Assembly (NCBI RefSeq): GCF_018446385.1
Contig: NC_055990.1
Coordinates: 27,923,891 to 27,987,890, forward strand
DNA: 64,000 nt
Direction of reading: 5' to 3'
From: Zingiber officinale
Lineage: Eukaryota > Streptophyta > Magnoliopsida > Zingiberales > Zingiberaceae
Part shown: positions 22,334-34,769 of the stretch, piece after piece
Layout: the number at the start of each line of letters is the position of its first letter
How positions within the stretch are numbered: the first letter of the stretch is position 1
The notes under the pieces: generated by a model
The model's database searches: none
What the model was told of the DNA's origin: nothing
What the model saw: the letters and a program-made list of their open reading frames with translations, nothing else
Position numbers and translations under genes: made by a program

Positions 22334-22740
22334 CGTGCTACTAAGTTGAACTAATATATCGGCCCAAAGGAAGACATCTTAGATAGGTTTAGTACATTTT
22401 ATGTTGGTAGACGTATATCTATGCTAAAAGTAATCGGCTTAAAGGAAGATTACTTTTATACCAGATATATATATATAAGGAGCTTACAACTATAGAACAA
22501 AATATTATTTTGTTCAAATAATGCACAAAATATGTCGGCTCAAAGGAAGACATTATGTGGTCGATTAAGGTTGTTGTAAGCTATGGACCAAAATATAACT
22601 CATATAAAGTATCATATTATGTGCATAATGGGTCGGCCCAAACGAAGACACATTGTGTGGTTAATTAATTAAAGTTTGAGTTATATTAGAGAGTATCGCT
22701 AACAAATAATGTGTCAGCCCAAAGGAAGTCACATTATGTT
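22334..22740 (+). other. Array of five stem-loops with a shared loop in the leader of E
   Basis: Five copies of a 12-base loop ggcccaaaggaa (variants ggcttaaaggaa, ggctcaaaggaa, ggcccaaacgaa, agcccaaaggaa) occur at about 22361, 22436, 22537, 22635 and 22716. Each is bounded by sequences that pair with each other but differ between copies. The second has a perfect 11-bp stem (taaaagtaatc / gattactttta). The third is enclosed by agcttacaac (22481-22490) / gttgtaagct (22573-22582). The fourth is enclosed by aatataactca (22592-22602) / tgagttatatt (22677-22687). The array lies between primer site and gag, so it would be in the genomic RNA. Confidence 0.75.
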
Positions 22741-22873
22741 TTACTTGGTATCTCATAAAGAGCTCATTTATATGCATTTAAAATTTTATTTTATTTGTGT
22801 AATTTTTTATTACTCATATGTTCTTGGCTTTAGTTAAATCATGAGGTAAAATAAATTTCTCTCTTTAATTTCA

Positions 22874-23690
22874 GTGCAATCTGTAACTGTCAGCATTAAT
22901 AACATCCCAACATTAACTGGTTCGAATTTTACTTAATGGAAAGAATATGTAACCGTAGTCTTAGGCTGTATAGACTTAAACTATGCATTAAGGAATGATC
23001 ACCCCGCATCTTTGACCAGTGCTAGCACTATAGAGCAGAGGGCTAAATTTTAGCTATGAGAGAAATCAAATCACATGTGTCTGAGTATCATGAAGCTTTC
23101 CATATCGGCACCAATAAAGGGCTCAATAACGGAGGGAGAAGATGCTAAGAGTTACCTAGACCAATTAGCAGACCGATTCACCTCAAATGAAAAGGTCGAG
23201 ACTATCACACTTCTTACGAAGTTAGTAATCATGCAGTATAATGGTAAAAGAAACATAAGGGAGTACATTATGAAGATGTCCAATATAGCGACAAGTCTGA
23301 AAGTACTAAAACTCAATATGCCTGAGGGTATGTTAGTGCATTTCGTCTTGATGTCTCTGCCTGCACGGTTCACTCCTTTTAAGATATTGTATAATACTGA
23401 AAAGAAAAAATGGACATTGAATGAGCTTATTGCCCAATGCGTGCAAGAGGAGGGGAGACTAAAGATTGAGACATCTGAGAGTGCTCACTTAACATCTAGT
23501 TCTCAAAGTACGAGTAAGAAATGAAAGAGGATCAATAACAAAGGAAAAGGAAAACAAACTACATATTCTGGAGGTAATGGTCATAAGGAGCACAAGAAGC
23601 AGGATAAGGAATCCACTTATTTCTTTTGCAAGAAAAAAGGTTATATGAAGAAAGACTGCCTCAAGCACGGCAACTAGTATGTAAAGAAAG
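22874..23690 (+). pseudogene. gag of copia E, broken
   Basis: Reads as a copia capsid region (NNIPTLTGSNF, later WTLNELIAQCVQEEGRL) with in-frame stops near 22935, 23053 and 23522. The longest open part is 23075-23524 (149 codons). After it come a Lys/Gly-rich linker and a damaged zinc knuckle (FFCKKKGYMKKDC, where the expected His is Tyr). In the family this would form the virus-like particle. Confidence 0.75.
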
Positions 23691-23729
23691 GTGAACTTCT
23701 TAACTTTATTAGTTCGAAAATTAATCTAG

Positions 23730-26700
23730 CTATTGTACCTACTGACACTTGGTGAATAGATACTGGTGCTACTACTCACATAAGTGTCACTATACAGGGT
23801 TGTCTCAAGAGCTGACTTCCGCTTGATGGTAAAATATACATCTATACAGAAATGGAAAGAAGGCTAAAGTCGAGTCGATTGGTATTTTTAGGCTTTATTT
23901 AGGAACCAATGTTTTTCTGAATTTAGAAAATACATTTATTGTACCGCCTTTTCGCCGAAATTTAATTTCAATTTCTTGTTTGGATAAATCAGGTTATTCT
24001 TGTTCATTTAGAAATGAAATTTTTAGTATTTTCTTTAATTCAGTGTTGGTTGACAATGGTTCTTTAGTTGATAAGCTTTATAAATTGAATACCTTTACTC
24101 CTACAATTGACAACATGATAATACATAGTATAGGCACGAAACGTAAATTAACTAACGAGAATTTTTCCATGTTGTGGCATAAGCGTTTAGGATATATATC
24201 AAAACAACGTCTAGAAAGGTTAATGCCACATGGAATTCTCGATTCCCTTGACATGTCAGACTTTAATGTTTGCATAGAGTGTCTCAAGGGGAAGACCACT
24301 AACAAAAGGAATAAGGAGGTAGCCGTTGTAGTGATGTTTTGGAGTTAATATATACAATTATTTATGGATCATTCCCTAAGGCATCTTGGAATGGTCACAC
24401 ATATTTTATTAGCTTCATAAACGAGTATTCCAGATTTGACTATCTGTATCTTATTCATGAGAAATCATAATCTTTGGACATGTTCAAAATTTTCAAAGCT
24501 GAAGTTGAACTTCAACTAGGTAAGAAAATTAAAGTTGTCCGATCTGACCATGGAGGTGAATATTACGATCGATATGATGGATTAGGTGAATAACGTCCAG
24601 GACCTTTTGCGAATTACCTTACTGAGTGTGGAATTGTGCCTCAATATACCATGTCTGGTACACCCAGTCAGAATAGTGTAGCTGAGCATCGCAATCAAAC
24701 CCTAAAAGACATGGTAAGAAGTATAATGACTTTCACTTCTCTACTAGAGTCCTTGTGGAATGAAGCACTCAAGACTGCAGTTTACCTACTCAATAGAGTA
24801 CCTAGTAAGGTAGTAACTAAAACCTCAATCGAGATGTGGACGGGTAAGAAGCCTAGCATTAGGCACTTACATGTCTAGGGTTATCCAGCTGAAGGTAGGC
24901 CTTATAAGCCTAATAAAAAGAAACTGGTCTCAAGAATAGTTAGCTGTAATCTTATAGGATACTCTGAGAAGTCAAGAGGATATGAATTTTATGATCCCTT
25001 TATTAGATCTTTCTTCGAAATGGGAAATGTCAAGTTCATTGAGGACAGTAGGAGTGATAAAATCAGGGAAATATCTTTTGAGGAATGTGTTGGCAATCTT
25101 CCTGTGATTACTATTAGTGCGATCAGTAGCGGTATGGTTACCATATCACACATTATGAGTATCACACATCCAGTAAGCATAGTGAACCAAGATATTCCCA
25201 TGACATCTTCAATGCAATTGGAGGAACCTGCCACTGAAATTGAAGTATTACCTCATATTGATGAGCAAGTACCTTAATCACCTCAAACACAAGTGTCTTT
25301 AAGGCGATCCACAAGGGAATAGAGAAGCACGAATTCTCGTGATTATGTTTATCTCCAAGAGCATGATTTTGACATAGGGTTGGAAGGTGATCCTACATCT
25401 TTCCAAGAAATCAAACAATGCTCTGATCCTGAAAGGTGGATTAATGCCATACAAGAAGAGTTGAAATCTATGGCGGACAATGATATTTGGGAACTTGTCG
25501 AATTGCCTGAAGGAAAGAAGCCCGTTGACTGTAAATGGATATTTAAAACAAAGCGGGATTCAAGGGGTAATGTCGAAAAGTATAAGGCTCGTCTTGTTGC
25601 CAAGGGATTCACTCTGAAAGAATACATTGATTACAAGGAGACTTTCTCACCTGTTTCGATGAAAGACTCCCTTAGGGTGATCATGACACTTGTAGCTCAT
25701 TATGATTTGGAGCTACATCAAATGGACGTAAAAACTGCATTCCTCAATGGAGACATAGAAGAGTCTATATATATGGTGCAACCAGAGAACTTTGAGTCTA
25801 AAGACTCAAAACACCTAGTATGTAGATTAAAGAAGTCCATTTGTAGTTTAAAGCAGATATCCCATCAATGGTACCAGAAATTTGATCAAGTGGTTACCTC
25901 ATTTGGATTTAAAGAGAACTCCATTGATCAGTGCATATATATCAAGTTCAATGGGATCAAGTTTGTTATACTTGTTTTGTATGTGGATGATTTATTGCTT
26001 GCGAGCAATAATAAGGATCTGCTGCTTCAAACTAAGTCATTTCTATCTGGTAATTTTGAAATGAAAGATCTTGGTGAAGTATTCTTTGTTTTAGGCATAC
26101 AGATCTATCGTGATCGTTCAAGAGGTATTCTTGGACTTTTATAACAGACATATATTGAAAAGGTGTTTGTAAGGTATGATATGCAGAATTATACATCCGG
26201 TGACACACTTGTGTCAAGAGGTGACAAGTTCAGCTTGCAGCAGTGTCCACGGCTTGAACTTCAAATAAAGGAGATGGAGCAATTCCCATATGCGTCAGCA
26301 GTGGGAAGTCTCATGTATGCACAAGTTTGTACTCGACCAGATATAACATTTATAGTAGGGATGTTAGGCAGATATGCTAGTAATTCCGGACTGTCACATT
26401 GGAAAATAGTAAAGAGAGTGATGTTGTATTTGCAAAGAACTAAAGGACATATGCTCACGTATCGGAGATCAGATCACTTGGAGGTGATTGGATATTCAGA
26501 CTCTGATTTTGCTGGATGCTTTGATAGCAAGAGGTCAACTTCGGGCTATATCTTTATGCTTGCTGAAGGGGCTATATCTTGGAAGAGCGTCAAGCAGACG
26601 CTATTAGCCATTTCTATTATAGAGACAAAATTAGTAGCATGCTACGAAGAATCCAATCACGGGATTTGGCTGCGGAACTTCATCACAACATTACAGATTG

Positions 26701-26972
26701 TTGATGACATTGACACGCCACTGAGGATCTATTGTGATAATAAAGCCACAGAACTTTATGCCAAGAACAACCACAGTTTATCGAAGTCTAAGCACATTGA
26801 CATCAAGTTTCTAGCGGTTAAAGAAAAAGTTCAGAGTTCTCAGATTATGATAGAGCACATCAACACAGATTCTATGTTGGCCGATCCACTCACCAAAGGC
26901 TTGATGCCTAAGGTGTTTTATGCGCATGTTATGGATATGAGAGTCCTTCTTATGAAAGAAGAATTCATCTAG
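23730..26972 (+). pseudogene. pol of copia E, broken
   Basis: Contains the protease site (DTGATTH near 23760), the pre-integrase His/Cys segment (24160-24300), the integrase core (to about 24870), reverse transcriptase (25380-26144, with YVDDLLLAS) and RNase H (to 26972, SDSDFAGCFD). Stops and frame changes interrupt protease and integrase. From 25380 to 26972 a single in-frame TAA at 26142-26144 is the only break I see. It probably arose from CAA. Confidence 0.85.
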
Positions 26973-27534
26973 TGAAGTCTGCATTTATCTTATTGCTCTA
27001 TATTTGATAATAAAGATAAACATTTTGTTTTGATTATTATTATACGTACTTAAAGTTCAAAACATTAATGGGAATTTACATGTTTGTTTGACACTCTGAT
27101 TGTGATATCATCATTTACTACTGCTATTTAGCATTTGATTTTTGTAAATATGATAAAAATTCCTTTTGGAATCATAAAGTTGATCATGATTTGCTATTGC
27201 AGTTTAACATAAAGTATTTTGCAAGCAAATATGGTCTGACCTCTTTTGAGGATATCTTAGGACCAGTTGGAAATTGACATGTATTGATTACATTTCATGT
27301 AATTTCCACTCTACACATTCACATCTTGATCTATGTCATTAATGACATTGGTATTGTGATTACTGTTGGGGCTTGTTACGATCATATACAGTAGCTATGA
27401 CCTCTTTAGTCATATATCAATGAAGTTAATAGACCAGATTATTTACAGAGATATTTTGTACCAATAAAGTTTGATATCAACTAAAGTTTTACTTGTATTT
27501 CACATACAACTCACATATAACCCAATTAGGAGAT

Positions 27535-28063
27535 TGTTGGATATAATTATCCCTATTAGGTGGACTTATTTGTAAGTTGCACACGTGAATACGATCCGAA
27601 CCCTTTAAAGTGATCTAACTTATATCTAGTGAGTTTCAGATAATTAGATGTGGATCTCATATGTGTAAAACTTATAGTCCCGCATCTATTATTATCGATG
27701 GACTGATAATAGATGTGCACTATATAATGGGTTGGTTCCCAGAGGATTAGGGAAATCTTGAGACGTCTATTCGTTCCCCATTGATGAAGAGAATTCGGCA
27801 CCATCAACCCTAACTCCTCCGGAAGACCTACATTTTCCTTCCACTGTTTCTTCTTCCACAAGATCTTCTTGACAATGCTAAAGGACAAAGATATGACTCT
27901 TCAATCAGGTTTTTTGTCATTATATTTATGTATTATTTACTTTCTTTTGTCATGTTTTCGATGAAACGAAGATTCATGCTCATATGTTCTTATTTTTCCT
28001 ATACGAATTATTATTTTGATTATCTAGAATTCATGCAGCTTAGGCTTTTACGAGAACCTTTCA
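27535..28063 (+). repeat. Right LTR of copia E
   Basis: Starts tgttggatataatt after a purine-rich tract (aattaggagat, 27524-27534) and ends ctttca, followed by the target copy aattg. It lacks the SINE found in the left LTR and keeps about 80 bases (near 27800-27880) missing from the left one. Confidence 0.92.
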
Positions 28064-28179
28064 AATTGTTCTTTCCATGACAGGCTCACAAATGTTCCAT
28101 TCTTTCCTTATTTCATTCAAAGTTTCACCTACTGAAACGGTACAATGGTTCATGCTTGACATGTTTCTGATATCTTTCT

Positions 28180-29065
28180 TACGGTCTGTTTAGGAGGAGG
28201 TGAGGGAAGGGGAAGGAAGGGGAAATAAGGGGAAGGGAAACTTTGAACCTTGTTTGGGAAGAAGTGAGGAAAGGGAAGGAAATGTAAGGAAGGGTAAGCT
28301 TTAACCTTCGTTACCCATGAAAAGAGAGATTTTCTTACAACCCAAATTGGGGTGTAAGGAAGGGGAAGGGAAAACAAAAGATTTTTTATTTCAATTTTAT
28401 CCCTGTTCTTAGTTCTTAATAGTTTAAGAAATGTTCTAATTTCTAATTTTGCCTATGTCGTCGGAGTCCAATTTTCTTGCCTACTTCACAGCTCGCTTGT
28501 TGCCAGATTATTACAGGAGGGCTCCGACATGTCTTCTAACTGAATTGAAAGGAGAAACTATTTTTGTCATCAAAATTTAAGAGGATATCTACTATTTTTT
28601 AATTTTTCTATCAAAATTTAATAAGTTTTTAAAGAATAGAAATTCTTATTATCATCATTATCTTTTAATTTTTTTTAAGATTTTTAAAATCATTATTTTT
28701 ATTATTTCTCATTTAATTACTTGATTATTGATAATTCATTGTTTTGTTATGAATAGCATTAAAAAAATTAATTTTTTATTAAAAAAATAACTAATTTAAA
28801 TGATAATATAAAAAATTAATTTTATTATTAAAAATATCTAATTTATATTTATAAAATAAATATTAATATTATGAAAAATGTCTAATTTAAAAAGTAAGAG
28901 TATTTTTATAACTTTATCTATTTAACCTTCATTCCTCTCCCTTTTCTCCCAAACAAATAATATATGTTATGTTAATGAACTTTCTCTCACTCAACAAGGA
29001 TAAGTTAAATACTTTACTTCCCCTCCCTTCCTCTTTCGTGAAGCCTCACTCTGTCCAAAGATAGG
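28180..29065. mobile_element. Possible non-autonomous DNA element with purine/pyrimidine ends
   Basis: A purine-rich start (gaggaggtgagggaagg repeats, 28190-28375) is mirrored by a pyrimidine-rich end (28925-29060: ccttcattcctctcccttttctccc, then cttcccctcccttcctc), around a very AT-rich core. The arrangement suggests imperfect terminal inverted repeats. I found no clean target duplication. Confidence 0.3.
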
Positions 29066-30227
29066 GTTAATGTCCAAATACCCAAGAAAAATATAATCCC
29101 CAGAGTAAAAACATAAGCATTTGAATATCCAAGATAAATTTCATTCAGTGAATGGCAGAGACATTGATCTTAAGACCCACTGATGCTGCAAAAGGAAACC
29201 TACGCAGGTGCAAAGGATATATGTTACTGGAAATGGTAGACGAAAATTGACAGTATCCTCCCATACTTTGTATAATATACTATCTTACTGGTGGCGATTC
29301 CCGCAAACCAAGGTCAGACGAAAATTGAGAGTAGAGCTCCATGTTACTCTTACACTGCTGAAATCCTAGTCTAGTCCTGTTCTGTTACTCCAAGATGCCA
29401 CCTTTACTACCCTGAATCTATCTATCAGACCTATTCCCATCCTAAATGAATAGACAAAACCCAAGAAATCCAGGACCAATTCAATCGCAAACCATTGCAT
29501 GATCTCATCGCCACCACGCGACTCCAAGGCATGTTAACATACATTAATCATTGTAATATAGACAGAGCTTACTTTTCTCGAAGACAATCCCAAAATAAAT
29601 AAAAAAAATTTAAAAAAAAAGTGATGCCAAACTCAAATGAAGCAGATCTGCTTCGCGCTTAAACAGATTCAAACAGGAGAACCTGGACAAGTGGCATGTG
29701 GAGGAGAATCAGCTAGGCCTGTCGATGAACACCGAAGATAAGTGATAAGAAATTAGCGGTCGAGCAAATCAACGGAGACGACGAGACATCGAGAGATACA
29801 ATCGAAGAAAAGCGGTTCTCTGCGACTGCAATATATTTCAGAAGAATTTTCGTGAATTTTTTTTAGGAAAAACAATCAGAGGGCTTTAAGTTGAGATGTC
29901 ACTATCAAAACCTACCTGTGTTGCTATTCCAGGAATCTAACTTGGTCCCACGACATGTCAAATAATATACCGGGTATGAACATATTCTTCTGAGGCCACG
30001 CCAAATACACACAGAGCATCTGAACCGTTGATTGATAACCCAGTTTTCAGTTCTTATCACCTAATTAATCCCGAAGACAATTAGTCTGATCCATAGAACG
30101 CACGGTCTGCAAGGGTAAACCCCTGAAGACTGAAGTGTCGCATTATAGCGTCGACAGCCGATCAAACCACAACACTCTGAAAGATCCCCTTACACCTTAA
30201 TTAATTATTTAATTGTTATGTTAAATT
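29066..30227. other. Gene-free intergenic region
   Basis: Less AT-rich than its surroundings, especially 29620-29830, but no open frame of note, no splice-joined exons I could support and no repeat ends. It might include exhausted 5' or 3' gene sequence. Confidence 0.3.
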
Positions 30228-30422
30228 TAGTTGGTCAAGTGATTAACACATAAAATATTATCATTATAAAATTTGAGATTCAAATTTTGACATAGATATC
30301 TCTTTCATGCGTCAACCATTATTTTAAAAGTTAGTAATCATCTATAGTTTATCTCTTTCATATTGATTTTGAGACGGATTAGCGGGGATATTGAAGACGA
30401 ATGTAGTCGCCTATGCTACCAT
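30228..30422 (+). mobile_element. Old, diverged SINE copy
   Basis: Aligns by eye over most of its length with the SINE at 20856-21074: the A-box region (tggtcaagtgattaacacataa), B-box (gagattcaaatttt), the gtcaaccattattttaaaagttagtaatc segment and the tail gagacggattagcgg...gtcgcctatgctacca. Many C-to-T and G-to-A changes point to age and methylation decay. Confidence 0.65.
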
Positions 30423-30594
30423 GCTAAGCCAAACCTAGGGACGACATTTGAACGTTTGAGTTCCGATAGAATCGTATCTGATTTCCATGGACAGTTTCAA
30501 TTAAAGGGCTAAATCTAATATCAAATTTTAAATGTTTGACATATTTAAAATACGAAAAAAATATCAAAAGACACACCATCCTATCTCGAGAGTA

Positions 30595-30755
30595 GATTCT
30601 CTGGACCATTTTTTGTGGTCCAGAGAATGATCATTTTGCATACATTGGTGGGATGAATGACCCCTACTTATAAAATAGACAGGGATCATTCATCCTTACT
30701 AATACATACAAAAGGATTATCCACTGACCCTTAAAAAGCGGTCCAAAGGATTCGG
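30595..30755. mobile_element. Foldback element or MITE, about 160 bp
   Basis: The left arm gattctctggaccattttt pairs with the right arm ending aaaaagcggtccaaaggattc. The inner parts also pair (catacattggtgggatgaatga with tcattcatccttactaatacata), so the whole element can form one long hairpin. There is no coding capacity. The short ends and size fit a MITE; the target duplication is unclear. Confidence 0.55.
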
Positions 30756-30766
30756 ATCGTCCTATC

Positions 30767-33000
30767 CCACCCCACTTCTGTATATTTTACTTTCTAAAAT
30801 TGTTATTATTTTTGACACACTTGTACCATTTTAAAAATTCAATTTTAATTAATATTAATAAATTACTACAATATAAACACTTTTAGTAACAATTAACTCT
30901 AATGACAATTTGGTGAACGAAACTCCCATCGATATATAATCTAGAAAATAATTTATTAAATGCAGTTTTCATGGTACACGATAATAATTTTATCATTACG
31001 CTATTTTAACTATAATTAACATTAAAAATATTATATTGTAACAATTATCGTTCATAACTTCTATAATATAAATACTTAATCTCTAGTTCATACATATTAA
31101 TATCATTATCTTATATTGTTATGAATCATAACTATTATAAAATAAATAATTTTTTAAATTAATATTAACTAGCATTATGTTATAATAATTATAAAATCAT
31201 AACGATTATAACTATATAATTATAGTAATTATGGAATTATAGTTATTATAATTATGTAATAGTTATAAAACTATAATTGTTTAGCTACTATGGTGTTTTA
31301 ACTATTACAATAATATTAAAAATAAAGATACCTTCAAACAATTAAATATGGAGAGGTTGGGTGGGATGAGATAATTTTTTTGAGGGGAAAAAATAAAATG
31401 GGACTCGTTGACAATTTCAATAAAAAAACAAGTGTTGTCAATTTTTTTTTTAAACTAATTCTCGAAGTAATCGTTTCTATCTAATGAAAATTTTTCATCA
31501 ATTCTTAGAATAAATCATGAAAATGTTACATGTAACAAGTCGTAGCGGATCCCACAATCTTCATTATCTCGGTTATCTCGGTAAGATCATCCAATGCTGA
31601 ATCAATACTTTATTTATGGAGGTAAACTCAGCGGAATCAATACTTCACTTGTGAAGATAAACTTTTAAAATTTTTCCATCCATAAATACTTCGGCCCACG
31701 ATAATTCAATCTAAATTGTTTCAATAAATTCAACGTCAATATATAATATATACAGTAGACCTGAACTATCACATTACCTTAGTTCTAAATTAATGATAAG
31801 ATGGTTCATCCAGTAGAAAAATCTAATTATCAAAAATATTTTGTTAATTAATAATAAAGTAATATGTTTTTTATTTTATAATAATTCTAATAATCTCCCA
31901 TAACATTCAATTTATTATGGATTTAAATATATACTTGTTAAGATGATCAAATGAAAAAAAAATGATTAATCAGGTTGGATAACGTTGAGTCTGGAGTGAT
32001 TGGTTCGGTCCCATGAAAATTTTTTCATCGACTATCAGAATAAATCGGGAAATGCTCGCAGCGGACAGTCCAAGAGTTCAGTATTCTTTAGTTGCGTACC
32101 CTATTGGGATAAGATGATCAAATGAAGCTATAATATTAAGTTGCTTGTCTTAAGGAAAACACACAAAATAATTATTAATGAAGTCTTCTCATTTGAATTC
32201 TTCATAAAATATGCGAAGTTGATTATTCTTTAGCTGCATTTATATTGTCATATAGGAAATTTTAGAGTAAGAAAATGAAAAGAATAACTTTATTTATTTA
32301 TTTATTATTTTCTCATTATTGTGAAAAAGGATACTTTATATTGAAAAATATTAAACTAGCACTTCATCCTAATTTTTTAAATTATCTTTTTTATACACCC
32401 CATTCAATATTATTATAATAACTTTAATAAAAAATATTAATCAATTAAAATTTTGGATGCCACTTCTAAATGACTAATCAATCAATTCATCATCAACAAA
32501 TTTACAATTCAAAATCTTTATCTACTTAAATACTTTTAACGATAATTTTCCAAAGAGCAATCCTATGATGGTCAAATTCTAAAAAAAAACGCACTTAAAT
32601 TCCATATTAACCAAAGGACACACTTATTTCTGATTATAGTCCTTCAACTTTTAAAAAATATTTTTTTTAAAAAAATTAAATCTAATTGAACTGAATCAAA
32701 TAAAGACACTTAATTATTTAAAGTTTCATACAAAAGTGATTGATGATAAAAAAAAACTCATTTTTTTTTTTTAAATTTACGTCATTAAACTCGTAATAAT
32801 CTCCCAAATTTATCTATACATAGTTTTTTTTTAAAAAGTACATTTTAATAAAAAACAAAAATAAAAAAGAAGGTTAATAAAAATATAAAAATAAAGGAAC
32901 GTCAATAAAAAAAATTCCTTTTAAATAGGTAATTACAAGAGAAAAAATGAAATAAAATTTTAAAAAATAAAAATTTAAAATTAGAAAACTAAAAATAAAT
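30767..33000. other. AT-rich intergenic DNA
   Basis: No gene or clear repeat. It contains long stretches of TTATAATTATAA-type sequence (31000-31320) and A/T runs. Short related phrases (attcttcattatctcggttatctcgg, 31556-31580 and near 32000) suggest decayed non-autonomous elements. Confidence 0.4.
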
Positions 33001-33002
33001 AA

Positions 33003-34360
33003 ATTAACTTGGTGTTGATTTCTAGAAATTAATAGTATTGGTTTCAAGAAATCAACATCACCACTATGATGTTATATTCAAAGACTTTGAGACAATTGAC
33101 ACGAATCCATAAATTCTTGTATACGTCTCAGAAATAGAATTCCATAACATAAATATCTTTCTTAAACTACCTTGTTCTAATACACATCAATTTTTTAAAA
33201 ATTTAAATTTTCTAGGTCCATCAATAAATTTTAGTTAAAATCTATTGATGGACCTAACAAGATTCGATTAGACTCATTTAAGTTCAATAAATTTTTATAG
33301 TACTCCAAAGTACAAAAAAAATGTGCCCTAAGTTATTAGCTTGAAGACATTCTCAATAGTGCCCAAAAGGTTTTTAAAATTTTAGATTTTGAGACAAGTG
33401 CCACATACTCATAAGTTCGTGTAGGGGGTTTCAAAACTAGGATTCTACACCATAAATTTCTTTCCTACACTATCCTCTTCCAGCATATCAATTTTTTCGA
33501 AATTCAAATTTCCTAAGTCTATCAATAGATTTTCACCGAAATCCATTGATGGAGTAAGGTCTGATTGTACCCATTCTAAGTTTAATAGATTTCTATAGTG
33601 TGCCCCGGGATCCAAATGTGCCTTAAGTTATCAGCTTGAAGGGATTCCCTGGAGTGCTCAAAGGGTTTTTAAAGTTTCATACTTTGAGGCAACTGATACA
33701 GACCCATAAATTCTTATAGGGATCTTAAAACCATGATTCCACACCATAAATGCATTCCCCACACTACCCTCCCCCAATATATGTCAATTTTTTTAGAAAT
33801 TTAAATCCCCTAGATCCATCAATAGTTTTGACCTAAATCCATTGATGGATCTTGTAAACTCTAATTAGATCTATTCCAAGTTCAGTAAGTTTCTATAATG
33901 CCTTGAAGTTCAAATGTACCCTGAGTTATCAACTTGATGCATTCCTAGTAGTGTTGATTTCATTGATTCTAATCTTCAAATAATAACACCATAGTGGTGT
34001 TATTATTCGAATATTAAAACTAAAGTCCGAACTTTAAAAACCTTTTGACCACTTGGAATGTCTTCAAACTAATAAGTTAGGGAACAATATTTGGATTCCG
34101 AGGCACTGAAAAAATCTGCTGAACTTGGAATAAGTCTAATCAGAGCTTATTAGGTCGATCAATGAGTTTCTATGGAAATCTATCGATGGACCTAGGAGAT
34201 TTAAATTTTTAAAAAATTGACATGTATTGAAAAAGGTAGTGCAGAGAATATATTTATGGTTTGGAATCATGATTCTGCGATCCCTACAAGAATTTATGGG
34301 TTCATGCTAGTTGTCTCAAAGTCTAAAATTTGAAAAACTTTTTGAGCATTACTGAGAATG
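33003..34360. repeat. ~300-bp repeats, three direct then one inverted
   Basis: Related units begin near 33086, 33389 and 33680 with tttgagacaa(t/g)tg...cataaattcttg. Each contains a small inner palindrome built from ggtccatcaatag and tattgatggacc. From about 34020 to 34350 the unit returns in reverse complement, ending caagaatttatggg...gttgtctcaaag. The centre near 33985-34010 has aataacaccatagtggtgttatt, and gtgttgatttc words occur at both ends. It could fold into a hairpin of about 300 bp. Confidence 0.75.
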
Positions 34361-34385
34361 TCTGTAAGTACCCTGAGTTAGTTTT

Positions 34386-34769
34386 GATGTGATCAACCAA
34401 ATTAAGTTAGACTTTCCGTATTTAATGCCTTGTGTCAAAGTGTGCGGGGACTTAGAAACACAGAAAGTCAAGCAGAAGATGCAGCGAGTGAGAAGGATGA
34501 TATGAGAAGCAAGTCAACGAGCTCAGTACATCTAAGGCATGAAGAGCTACGAAAGAGTACACTAGAGGACGAGAAGGATGCATGCGGTACTTTCGAGGGA
34601 CGAGAAGTCGGGAAGGAAGTCTGATTGAGGAGAAGGCTGGAGTTGGGTTCGGGTGAGCTGAACTCTGGATGGCCAGAGAATCACCCAAGCGACCAAAGCA
34701 ACAGCCGAACAAGTCAACACAAAGTTGACTTGTCTAGGCACCTAGACTCCAAGCACCCAGACAAGTCTG
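34386..34769 (+). repeat. Fragment of an LTR related to that of D
   Basis: Starts gttttgatgtgatcaacc, matching base about 20 of LTR D, and follows it with many differences (gcggggacttag, gaaggatgatatgagaag) until the gttgacttgtc / gcacccagacaag region. It ends exactly where LTR D begins. Probably an older, 5'-truncated LTR of the same family. Confidence 0.6.

Larger units (their letters stand above)
20794..28063 (+). mobile_element. Ty1/copia retrotransposon E, complete but degenerate
   Basis: Bounded by LTRs starting tgttgga/tgttgg and ending ctttca, with the 5-bp target duplication aattg at 20789-20793 and 28064-28068. Internal order is primer site, long structured leader, gag, protease, integrase, reverse transcriptase, RNase H. 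Integrase before reverse transcriptase defines copia. All coding parts carry stops or frameshifts, so it is not autonomous. Confidence 0.93.
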
